A DNA stretch of 5,793 nucleotides from Planctomycetota bacterium (GCA_016209665.1 JACQVT010000333.1:1-5793), one strand, 5' to 3'. Counted from the first letter of the stretch, positions 1 through 5,555 are shown. A program made the numbers and translations. The notes: generated by a model not told the origin, from the sequence alone.

Positions 1-639
1 ACGGGCGTCCCGGTGGTGGCCCTCGTCCGCAGGTCCAGGGAGATGGTCAGCCTGTTTGAGGGCACGTCCGGTGACCAGGCCCTGCTCCAGGTGTCGCTGA
101 CCACCGGACCGGACGGCAGCGCCCAAAGCTGGGTCCGCGTTCCGCCGGGATACCGGGTGGTCCATGCGATTCTCGGGCTGGCGCCGGCGTCGCCCGCGAT
201 CATCGATCCCAAGATCGACGTGGGTGCCGACGGCGCCGCGGAGTGGGCTTTCTCGGGTACTCTCGACAGCGGCGTCACGGTGCACGATCTGGAGGGAGGG
301 TTCAACCTGTACCTTGAGACGCACGCCTCGGAACCAGGGAATATCGACGTGCCGGTCCGGGTCACGGCCGGCCCGGACCAAGTCCTCATCCTCAACGGCG
401 TACAACTCTTCCTCGAGAACGACGTGCCGGGCGATTTCGATTTCGATCGTGACGTGGACGCGGACGACCTGGCCGTATTCGCCGCCTGCGCAACCGGACC
501 CGGCATCCCGCAGTCCGATCCCGCCTGCGTCAAGGCCCGGCTGGACGGGGATGACGATGTCGATTCGGCCGATTTCGGCATCTTCCAGCGCTGCCTCAGC
601 GCCGCGGACACGCCCGCGGATCCCGGCTGCGCCAACTGA
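1..639 (+). CDS. C-terminal part of a secreted protein with a dockerin-like tail (5' end outside window)
   Basis: The frame is open from base 1 to the TGA at 637-639, so this is probably the 3' part of a longer gene; GTG at 13 is only the first possible start and has no convincing ribosome site. Numbering residues from base 1, about 1-140 are Gly/Val/Asp-rich and look like beta-sandwich material without a family I recognise. Residues 145-156 (GDFDFDRDVDADD) and 182-191 (DGDDDVDSAD) are two Asp-rich EF-hand-like Ca2+ loops, each followed by a short helix (DLAVFAACATG and DFGIFQRCLS), the layout of a type I dockerin duplication. Four Cys (163, 176, 198, 210) are placed symmetrically around the two repeats and could form disulfides, which suits an exported protein. 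Such tails are common at the C-terminus of planctomycete surface or secreted proteins, where a cohesin partner is usually unknown. Identity of the main domain is not determinable here. Confidence 0.72.
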   Translation, partial: TGVPVVALVRRSREMVSLFEGTSGDQALLQVSLTTGPDGSAQSWVRVPPGYRVVHAILGLAPASPAIIDPKIDVGADGAAEWAFSGTLDSGVTVHDLEGGFNLYLETHASEPGNIDVPVRVTAGPDQVLILNGVQLFLENDVPGDFDFDRDVDADDLAVFAACATGPGIPQSDPACVKARLDGDDDVDSADFGIFQRCLSAADTPADPGCAN

Positions 640-1420
640 GACCTCCGCTGGCCTCCCCCGCCGATCAAGGCAGCTCGCGCACGGCCAGGCGCAACTGTTG
701 CCGTTCTGCTGCCGCTTGCCAAAGAAGAAATCAAGTCGCTCCGCCGACAACACAGAGCCCCGTCGATTCGGTCACCGACCCTCGGGGGCCACCAACGTTG
801 GCCAGGTTATCCACCGGGGACCGTGCAGCGAGCCGCGGCGCGGCTGGAGGCGGGCGGGGGTCAGCGGTAACGTCCGGTCGAATACGAACATCCGCCTGGG
901 GCCGCGATGCTGACTCCGGCCGAACCTCGTCCCGCGCGGGCCGACGGATTTCCACAGGTTCGACGACCACTCAACAAGCCATTCACAATCTGCGATCCGG
1001 CTACCGAACATAAACCGACCATTGCCAGACCAAAAATTTTTTCGCGTTAACTCATTTTTCTACTTGCACTTACCGGAACTTCGGTTATATGTAATTCAGA
1101 GCGTTCGCGTGGGTTTGCCCGAGGCCATCACTTCAAATCCGGCCAACGCGTGACAAGGCGCGGCACGGGCTCCGGGCAATCCTGAAGGGCGCGGGCGTTC
1201 GATGTTCGCAGGGATGCGGCGTCATGTTCCGGCACGGAGGCTTCCTTCCTTCGCCGGACACACGCTTTGAAAAGTGGGTTGGCACTGCGGGGATTTTTGC
1301 CTGCAAGCGTTCTTTCGCGGACAGGTCCCACCCGCGAAGGGTATGCCGTCCGCCACGGAGTGCAGGTGGCGGGATCAGCGGCACATCCGCCGACGTTTGC
1401 GGTGTTCCGGGAGGTCACGC
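640..1420. other. Long intergenic region upstream of the sigma-factor gene
   Basis: About 780 bases with no frame that resembles a known protein; the short open frames on both strands have arginine- and proline-rich translations typical of non-coding GC-rich DNA. Visible contents are a 10-base perfect palindrome CCAACGTTGG (792-801), an AT-rich patch (about 1030-1100) in otherwise GC-rich sequence, a promoter-like pair at 1064-1091, and a set of complementary segments at 1106-1179 that could fold. No tRNA, rRNA, CRISPR or insertion sequence is recognisable. No clear terminator with a T-run follows the dockerin gene. Confidence 0.6.
1064..1091 (+). promoter_or_regulatory. Possible promoter for the sigma-factor gene
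   Basis: TTGCAC at 1064-1069 (four of six bases of TTGACA) lies 16 bases before TATATG at 1086-1091, at the right edge of the only AT-rich patch in this gap. A short imperfect palindrome, ACCG-GAACTT-CGGT (1072-1085), sits between the two boxes and could be an operator. If used, transcription would begin near 1098 and leave a leader of roughly 320 bases before the ATG at 1421. The match is moderate and planctomycete promoter consensus is poorly defined, so this is tentative. Confidence 0.3.
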
Positions 1421-2236
1421 ATGAAGACGCAGACCGAGAAAGTGAAGGTCTCCAAGCCCGATCAAGAGCGGGAACTCGCCCAATTGTGGAAGCGGTTTCT
1501 GGCCACGCGGCGGGACGAGCTGCGCAACAGGCTGGTCGAACGGTACGCCTCTCTGGTCCACATCCAGGCGGCGCGGCTGTCCCGCAAGCTGCCCTCGCAG
1601 ATCAGCTACGACGAGATCTGCAGCGCGGGCTACGACGGACTCATCGAGGCCGTCGAGAGCTACAACCCCGACCGCAAGACCAAGTTCGAGACCTTCTGTC
1701 AGCAGCGCATCATCGGGGCGGTGATGGACTGGCTCCGCAGCCTCGACCCGCAGTCGCGGACGGTCCGCAACTTCGAGAAGCGCCGCATGAACGTCCGCGA
1801 GATCCTCGACACGGAGCTGGGCCGCCCGCCCATGCACGACGAGGTCGCCAAGCGCATGGGGATCTCGCAGGACCGCTACGACCAGTTGTCGCGCATCTCG
1901 CAGCTCGGCCGCGAGGTCCACTTCTCGGCGATGGACCCGCGGCATCACGATTCGCGCGGGCGGTCGAACGACCGGGCCTGGGACATCGGGGACCCGGACC
2001 AGACCGACCCCTCGGCACGGATGGCCCGAACCATGCTCACCGAATTCATCACCCGCGGCCTGAGCCGCGAGGAACGGCTGGTGCTGATCCTCTACTACTA
2101 CGAGGATCTGACCATGGCGGAGATCGGCGTGGTGCTCGACTTGTCCGAGTCCCGCGTCAGCCAGATCCACAAGGACGTCATCACCCGGCTGAGGCACCGC
2201 TTCAAGGGAAAAGTCGAGGGCGAGCTGGTCGCCTGA
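1421..2236 (+). CDS. RNA polymerase sigma factor, sigma-70 family, FliA/WhiG (sigma-28) type
   Basis: A 271-residue sigma factor that would direct core RNA polymerase to an alternative promoter class. Region 2 spans about 33-108, including ERYASLVHIQAARL, the DEICSAGYDGLIEAVESY core-binding helix (64-81) and KFETFCQQRIIGAVMDWLR (88-106), which fits region 2.3/2.4. Region 3 is about 112-165 (GRPPMHDEVAKRMGIS). Region 4 is about 203-262, with the helix-turn-helix LTMAEIGVVLDLSESRVSQ at 230-248. Size and three-region architecture match the FliA/WhiG group, not the shorter two-domain ECF factors. The ATG at 1421 is preferred over the upstream in-frame ATG at 1274 because GGGAGGT (1409-1415) sits 5 bases before it and the 49 extra upstream residues look like translated non-coding sequence. 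No flagellar or anti-sigma gene is visible nearby, so a role in motility cannot be assumed; the regulon is unknown. Confidence 0.9.
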   Translation: MKTQTEKVKVSKPDQERELAQLWKRFLATRRDELRNRLVERYASLVHIQAARLSRKLPSQISYDEICSAGYDGLIEAVESYNPDRKTKFETFCQQRIIGAVMDWLRSLDPQSRTVRNFEKRRMNVREILDTELGRPPMHDEVAKRMGISQDRYDQLSRISQLGREVHFSAMDPRHHDSRGRSNDRAWDIGDPDQTDPSARMARTMLTEFITRGLSREERLVLILYYYEDLTMAEIGVVLDLSESRVSQIHKDVITRLRHRFKGKVEGELVA

Positions 2237-2290
2237 CCGAATCGCCCTTCATCGGCGTTGGGGGTTGGAAGCACACCTCCGTGATGCGCG

Positions 2291-2315
2291 GGGGTCGGCG
2301 ATTGAAGCTGACCCC
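2291..2315 (+). other. GC-rich hairpin between sigma-factor gene and truA
   Basis: GGGGTCGGC (2291-2299) can pair with GCTGACCCC (2307-2315), nine pairs including one G-T, around the loop GATTGAA. It begins 54 bases after the sigma-factor stop codon. No T-run follows, so it is a poor match to an intrinsic terminator. It overlaps the proposed truA -35 box, so it may instead be a regulatory palindrome or coincidence. Confidence 0.4.
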
Positions 2316-2330
2316 TGGCCGAAATAGAAT
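2302..2330 (+). promoter_or_regulatory. Probable truA promoter (possibly leaderless transcript)
   Basis: TTGAAG (2302-2307; four of six consensus bases) and TAGAAT (2325-2330; five of six) are separated by exactly 17 bases, the ideal sigma-70 spacing. The -10 box ends 6 bases before the truA ATG at 2337, so transcription would start at or next to the first base of the start codon. The absence of a Shine-Dalgarno sequence before truA fits a leaderless mRNA. Confidence 0.5.
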
Positions 2331-2336
2331 CCGGCC

Positions 2337-3167
2337 ATGCCGCGCAACGTCCGCCTGCTAATCGCCTATGACGGAACCGATTTCCACGGCTGGCAGACGC
2401 AGCCGGGCTACCGGACCGTTCAGGAGATCATCGAGCAGGCGATCCGGCGGGTGGTACGGCACCAGGTGTGCCTGACCGGCTCGGGGCGGACCGACGCCGG
2501 TGTTCATGCCCGCGGGCAGGTCGCCAGTTTCGAGACCACCTGCGATATTCCCTGCCCGAACCTGGCCAAGGCCATCGGCAGCCGGCTGCCCAAGGACATT
2601 TCGATCCTGCGGGCGGACGAGGTGCCGGTCGGGTTTCGCTGCACCGCCGACGCGATCTCGAAGCTGTACCGCTACACGATCCACAACGCCCCCGGCCGGC
2701 CGGTCGAGCAGGCCCTCCAGCGGTATACCTACCACTTCTGGCATCCGCTCGACGAGCACCGGATGCAGCCGGCGGCGGACGTGCTCGTCGGGACGCATGA
2801 CTTCGCCGCGTTTGCCAGCAAGGGCAGCGAGCGGGAGTCCACGGTGCGGACGATCCTGCGGCTGGAAGTCTATCGGCAGTACGATCAGTTGTTGCTGGAC
2901 GTGGAGGGCACGGGGTTCCTGTACAACCAGGTCCGCAACATGGTGGGCACGTTGATCGAGATCGGCCGCGGGCACTGGGAACCGCAGCGGGCCGCGGAGA
3001 TTCTGACCAGCCGCGATCGCTCGAAGGCCGGCCCCACCGCCCCCGCCCGCGGGCTGTGCCTCCAATGGGTGCGGTACGACCTGACACGGCCGGTTGAGTC
3101 GTATGCCAGGGTCGATCGCCAGGCCCGGTCCATCGTCGAGGTCCAGGCCGAGTCGGAGGTCGAATGA
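2337..3167 (+). CDS. truA: tRNA pseudouridine(38-40) synthase TruA
   Basis: Converts uridines 38-40 in the anticodon arm of many tRNAs to pseudouridine, in the cytoplasm. The 276 residues match the family's usual length. The N-terminus has the typical LLIAYDGTDFHGWQ (7-20). The catalytic motif GSGRTDAGVHA (48-58) contains Asp53, corresponding to the catalytic Asp60 of E. coli TruA. Tyr111 in SKLYRYTI is the expected active-site tyrosine. Further family motifs are GTHDFAAFAS (152-161), GFLYNQVRNMVG (193-204) and AGPTAPARGLCL (231-242). The ATG at 2337 puts the conserved motifs at the normal distance from the N-terminus, although no Shine-Dalgarno precedes it. The stop TGA overlaps the ATG of the downstream glycosyltransferase gene, so the two are probably co-transcribed and translationally coupled. 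The last ~25 residues, after the conserved core, are a non-conserved charged tail. Confidence 0.97.
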   Translation: MPRNVRLLIAYDGTDFHGWQTQPGYRTVQEIIEQAIRRVVRHQVCLTGSGRTDAGVHARGQVASFETTCDIPCPNLAKAIGSRLPKDISILRADEVPVGFRCTADAISKLYRYTIHNAPGRPVEQALQRYTYHFWHPLDEHRMQPAADVLVGTHDFAAFASKGSERESTVRTILRLEVYRQYDQLLLDVEGTGFLYNQVRNMVGTLIEIGRGHWEPQRAAEILTSRDRSKAGPTAPARGLCLQWVRYDLTRPVESYARVDRQARSIVEVQAESEVE

Positions 3168-4468
3168 TGGCCGAAGCGGGCGAGAGTCCATCCCAAAACC
3201 CTGAAATCCGACCGGCTGGAAGCCGGTCCCACACGGGTTTTGGGATGGGCACTAAGCCTCACGTCTGCCACATCATTACCCGGCTGATCGTCGGCGGGGC
3301 CCAGGAAAACACCATCCTGACCTGCCAGGGACTGCACGAGCGGGGCTGGCGGGTGACGCTCATCACGGGACAGGAGGCCGGACCCGAAGGGCACCTGCTG
3401 GATGAGGCTCGGCGCACCGGCTACGAAGTCATCGTACTGGACAGCATGAGAAGAGCGATCAACCCGATCGCCGATCGGCGAGCGCTTCTGGACCTGACCG
3501 ACCTTCTCGCCCGGCTCCGGCCGGATGTCATCCACACGCACAGCAGCAAGGCCGGCATCCTCGGCCGATTCGCCGCCCGCAACCTGCGGCTCGGCGGCAC
3601 CGCGGCCAAGCGGGGGACGCACCGCGCCCCCGTGGTCCTCCACACCATCCACGGCATGAGCTTCAACCGCACGCAGAGCTGGATGACGCAGGCGTGCTAC
3701 CGGTTTCTCGAGCGTCAGGCCGCCCGGTCCACCGACTGCATCATCACCGTGGCCGACGCCATGATCGACCAGGCCGTCGAGGCCCGCATCGCCCCCCGCG
3801 AACGGTTCCGCACGGTCTACTCCGGCATGCGGACCGACTGGTTCTCGCCCGAGTTGTATGACCGCAGGGCGATACGCCAGGGCTGGGGCTTCACCGACGA
3901 GCACGTGGTCGTGGGCGCAATCGCCCGGCTGTTCCGCAACAAAGGCTACGAACAACTGATCCCCGCGATGGCCGATGCCGCCGCCCGCCGGCCTGAGTTG
4001 CGGTTCGTCTGGGTGGGTGACGGTGCGCAGCGGACGGACTACGAAGAGGAGTTGGAGTTCCGCGGTCTGCGGATCCGGACGCACCTGACCGGCCTGGTTG
4101 ACCCCAGCCAGGTCGCCCGGACGGTCGCGGGCATGGACCTTCTCGTGCATGCCTCGCAATGGGAGGGCCTGCCGCGAGCCGCCGTCCAGGCCCTGCTCAT
4201 GCGGGTGCCGGTGATCTCCTTCGACATCGACGGGGCGCCGGAGGTCGTCATCCCGGGCAAGACGGGCCTGCTCGTGCCGCTGAACGATGTGGACGGTTTG
4301 ACCAACGCGATCGGCGAGTTCACCGGGGATGCCGACCGCCGGCGTGCCTACGGCCAAGCCGGCCGCGAACGATGCCTCCACCAGTTCGACTGGCGGCACA
4401 TGGTGGAGGAAATCGAGAAGCTCTACCGCGAACTGCTCGCGAACCAACCGGTGAAGTGGAGGGTGTGA
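3164..4468 (+). CDS. Glycosyltransferase, GT4-type (GT-B fold)
   Basis: Probably transfers a sugar from a nucleotide-sugar donor during surface polysaccharide or glycolipid synthesis; donor and acceptor cannot be read from sequence. The N-terminal Rossmann domain begins at HVCHIITRLIVGGAQENT (about residues 33-50) with the glycine-rich GGAQ loop; HTIHGMSF follows at 160-167. The C-terminal domain starts near GAIARLFRNKG (251-261), then WVGDG (283-287), WEGLPRAAVQAL (333-344) and DGAPEVV (356-362). In the E-x7-E donor-site motif the second Glu is Gln342, seen in some GT4 members. Two ATGs (3164 and 3167) overlap the truA stop and follow GGAGGT (3155-3160), favouring coupled initiation there. 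The family fold, however, would fit a start at ATG 3245 (Met28). The intervening residues 9-29 are encoded by a palindromic repeat, so they are probably not part of the enzyme core. Confidence 0.88.
   Translation: MMAEAGESPSQNPEIRPAGSRSHTGFGMGTKPHVCHIITRLIVGGAQENTILTCQGLHERGWRVTLITGQEAGPEGHLLDEARRTGYEVIVLDSMRRAINPIADRRALLDLTDLLARLRPDVIHTHSSKAGILGRFAARNLRLGGTAAKRGTHRAPVVLHTIHGMSFNRTQSWMTQACYRFLERQAARSTDCIITVADAMIDQAVEARIAPRERFRTVYSGMRTDWFSPELYDRRAIRQGWGFTDEHVVVGAIARLFRNKGYEQLIPAMADAAARRPELRFVWVGDGAQRTDYEEELEFRGLRIRTHLTGLVDPSQVARTVAGMDLLVHASQWEGLPRAAVQALLMRVPVISFDIDGAPEVVIPGKTGLLVPLNDVDGLTNAIGEFTGDADRRRAYGQAGRERCLHQFDWRHMVEEIEKLYRELLANQPVKWRV
3188..3248. repeat. Nested palindrome with a REP-like core inside the 5' end of the glycosyltransferase gene
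   Basis: Outer arms CCATCCCAAAACCC (3188-3201) and GGGTTTTGGGATGG (3235-3248) are perfect 14-base inverted repeats. Inside them is a REP-like core: ACCGGCT (3211-3217), loop GGA, AGCCGGT (3221-3227), followed by CCCACACGG. The core matches the element at 5218-5240 nearly base for base, except that the stem pair T3217-A3221 is A-T reversed there. The right outer arm contains the alternative start ATG at 3245, so in mRNA the hairpin would bury that start. The sequence stays in frame for the glycosyltransferase. Confidence 0.8.
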
Positions 4469-4487
4469 TAGAGAGTTGTGGTGGTCG

Positions 4488-4556
4488 TGTGGCCCAGCCG
4501 CCTTCGGCTGGGTTTACCGGGGCTCCGGATGCACAGCCGAGGGCGGCTGTGCCACA
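4488..4556. repeat. Inverted pair of REP-like elements between convergent genes
   Basis: Copy one (4488-4512, plus) has head TGTGGC and a perfect 8-bp stem, CCCAGCCG (4493-4500) with CGGCTGGG (4505-4512). Copy two (4556 to 4531, minus) has the same head and a 9-bp stem, GCACAGCCG (4531-4539) with CGGCTGTGC (4544-4552). Read in the same orientation they agree at 22 of 25 positions. Two of the differences form one compensatory pair (C4494-G4511 against T4550-A4533). The pair begins 20 bases after the glycosyltransferase stop and may act as a transcription or mRNA 3'-end barrier, but no T-run is present. Confidence 0.82.
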
Positions 4557-4634
4557 ATTCGTCGCCGCGCGCTGAAGTGGGCTACGTCGTCGGGGACATG
4601 CGCGCCTCGGTAGGCCAGCGTCGGAGACACCATC

Positions 4635-4654
4635 GCGTGAACATCCATTCACGC
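4635..4654 (-). other. Small hairpin spanning the rplT stop codon
   Basis: GCGTGAA (4635-4641) pairs with TTCACGC (4648-4654) around a 6-base loop. The TGA of rplT lies within the arm. It could contribute to 3'-end stability or termination on the minus strand, but there is no downstream U-tract on the transcript, so its function is unclear. Confidence 0.35.
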
Positions 4655-4996
4655 CGTGGCCATGGCGACGATCTTGTCGAAGGCGGCTTCGTCGCAGATG
4701 GCCAGTTCGCTGAGCATCTTGCGGTTGAGGATGATCGAGGCTTTGCGCAGGCCGGCCATGAACCGCGAGTAGCTGACGCCGCGGGCCCGGCAGGCAGCGG
4801 TGATCCGAGTGACCCACAGCGATCGGTAGTCGCGCTTCTTGCGCCGCCGGTCGCGGTAGGCCGTCACCCCGGCCCGCATCACCGCGTGGATCATCGTGCG
4901 CGTCTGCTTGCTCCGCGACAGAAAGTAGCCCTTGGTCGCCTTGCGTAGTCGGCGTTTCTTGCGGGCGGTCGCGGCGCCCGAGGTCGCACGTGGCAT
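4649..4996 (-). CDS. rplT: 50S ribosomal protein L20
   Basis: L20 binds 23S rRNA early in large-subunit assembly; in several bacteria it also represses its own operon. The 115-residue product is close to the usual 117-119. It shows the basic rRNA-binding N-terminal extension (ARKKRRLRKATKGYFLSRSK) and the conserved core with RDRRRKKRDYRSLWVTRI, then GVSYSRFMAGLRKASIILNRKMLSELA and a short C-terminus AFDKIVAMA. The start is ATG at 4996, giving MPRATS. It follows GGAGA (plus-strand 5003-5007) by 6 bases; an in-frame TTG two codons upstream lies too close to that site. It is transcribed leftward, downstream of rpmI but separated from it by an unusually long 277-base gap full of REP-like hairpins, and it converges with the glycosyltransferase gene. 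pheS, often next after rplT, is absent here. Confidence 0.97.
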   Translation of the reverse strand: MPRATSGAATARKKRRLRKATKGYFLSRSKQTRTMIHAVMRAGVTAYRDRRRKKRDYRSLWVTRITAACRARGVSYSRFMAGLRKASIILNRKMLSELAICDEAAFDKIVAMATA

Positions 4997-5114
4997 ATCC
5001 AATCTCCTGGCCGTTCATCCCGCCGCGGGCGGGGGTCCAATCAGGCTCCGGCTCTCTCATGTTCGCCGGCACAACGGGTCGTACAGATTCCGGCTGGACC
5101 TCGTGGCCGCGATG

Positions 5115-5180
5115 GTAGCGTCCGGCGCCTCGCCGGACGTCTTCTGTTGTCGAACGGCCGGCGAGGGCGCCGGCCGCTAC
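5115..5180. repeat. Inverted pair of REP-like elements, GTAGCG-headed type
   Basis: The plus copy (5115-5139) has head GTAGCG and stem CGTCCGGCG (5119-5127), loop CCT, CGCCGGACG (5131-5139). The minus copy (5180 to 5155) has the same head and stem CGGCCGGCG (5155-5163), loop AGGG, CGCCGGCCG (5168-5176). Both stems are perfect over 9 pairs. In a common orientation they differ by two substitutions and one loop base, and the two substitutions form a stem pair (T5121-A5137 replaced by G-C). The elements lie head-outward about 15 bases apart inside the rpmI-rplT gap. Confidence 0.82.
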
Positions 5181-5217
5181 TACACCACGCACGGGATCGA
5201 ACCGGGACTCACATCGG

Positions 5218-5270
5218 ACCGGCAGGATGCCGGTCCCACACGGAGTACCGGCCAGGCGCCGGTGCCACAG
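5218..5270 (-). repeat. Tandem REP-like elements abutting the rpmI stop codon
   Basis: Two elements lie in the same (minus) orientation at a 29-base offset. The first has stem ACCGGCA (5218-5224), loop GGA, TGCCGGT (5228-5234), then CCCACA. The second has stem ACCGGC (5247-5252), loop CAGGC, GCCGGT (5258-5263), then GCCACA, and ends only 3 bases from the rpmI TGA (complement of 5274-5276). The first is nearly identical to the core at 3211-3236. The nascent rpmI transcript would form these hairpins immediately after its stop codon. Confidence 0.78.
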
Positions 5271-5273
5271 AAA

Positions 5274-5474
5274 TCAGCCGACGCCCAGCGCGGCGCGGGC
5301 GGCCCTGGTCTCGGCCTTGGGCAGCAGGCTGCCCGCTCGCAGGCGGCGGCGGCGCTTGGCATTGCGGCCGCTCAACAGGTGCCCGGTGAACGCCTTTCGG
5401 CTCCGCTTGACCTTGCCCTTGGCCGTCACGCGCACCCGCTTGGCGAGCCCCTTGTGCGTCTTCTGCTTCGGCAT
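5274..5474 (-). CDS. rpmI: 50S ribosomal protein L35
   Basis: A small, very basic large-subunit protein of 66 residues, the normal length. The start MPKQKTHKGLAKRVRVTAKG, the RSRKAFTGHLLSGRNAKRRRRLR segment and a short tail match the L35 family throughout. ATG at 5474 follows GAGGA (plus-strand 5481-5485) by 6 bases, a good Shine-Dalgarno. It is transcribed leftward toward rplT. The usual upstream partner infC (IF-3) is missing: the next gene upstream encodes an acylphosphatase. A promoter candidate in the 81-base gap suggests that rpmI can be transcribed on its own. Its 3' end runs directly into REP-like hairpins. Confidence 0.96.
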   Translation of the reverse strand: MPKQKTHKGLAKRVRVTAKGKVKRSRKAFTGHLLSGRNAKRRRRLRAGSLLPKAETRAARAALGVG

Positions 5475-5525
5475 CGAATGTCCTCTTCCTGCCGCTGGTC
5501 GTCCAGTCAGGATACAGAATCCTTT

Positions 5526-5553
5526 ATCATATCGGTTGTCGGCCCGGACGCAA
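5526..5553 (-). promoter_or_regulatory. Probable promoter for rpmI-rplT
   Basis: On the minus strand TTGCGT (complement of 5548-5553) is followed after 16 bases by TATGAT (complement of 5526-5531; five of six consensus bases). The expected transcription start is near 5519, giving a leader of about 45 bases that carries the rpmI ribosome site. The -10 box is the strongest part; the -35 box matches only in TTG. An L20-type autoregulatory leader structure is not obvious in so short a leader. Confidence 0.45.
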
Positions 5554-5555
5554 GA

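Noticed and set aside
807..956. DnaA-box-like TTATCCACC (807-815) and ATTTCCACA (948-956) near a palindrome and an AT-rich patch, suggesting an origin
   Set aside because: One box is 8 of 9 and the other 7 of 9, they are far apart, and no dnaA or other origin-linked gene is present. Too weak to call.
1131..1145. TTCAAATCC motif resembling a tRNA T-loop
   Set aside because: Flanking bases do not pair as a T-stem and no other tRNA arm can be drawn.
1267..2361. 364-codon plus-strand frame overlapping the sigma-factor gene
   Set aside because: Out of frame with a clear sigma factor, and its translation is the Arg/Pro/Gly-rich type produced by frame-shifted GC-rich genes.
2885..4447. Long open frame on the minus strand opposite truA and the glycosyltransferase gene
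   Set aside because: Its translation has no recognisable family, and it mirrors two well-supported genes on the plus strand; long antisense frames are expected in GC-rich coding DNA.
4488..4556. Hairpin pair as an intrinsic bidirectional terminator
   Set aside because: Stems are strong, but no T-run follows on either strand, so it is annotated as a repeat only.
4997..5002. Alternative TTG start for rplT two codons upstream
   Set aside because: It would sit directly against the GGAGA ribosome site, whereas ATG 4996 has a 6-base spacing and gives the family's MPR start.
5186..5212. Minus-strand sequence GGTTCGATCCC with flanks that resemble a tRNA T-arm
   Set aside because: Only four of five T-stem pairs form, no acceptor partner, anticodon arm or D arm exists, and the place where they should be holds a REP-like hairpin. 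It could be a tRNA remnant or chance.
5218..5270. Repeats at a 29-base spacing as a tiny CRISPR array
   Set aside because: Only two imperfect, hairpin-forming units with a ~6-base interval and no cas genes; they match the dispersed REP-like family.
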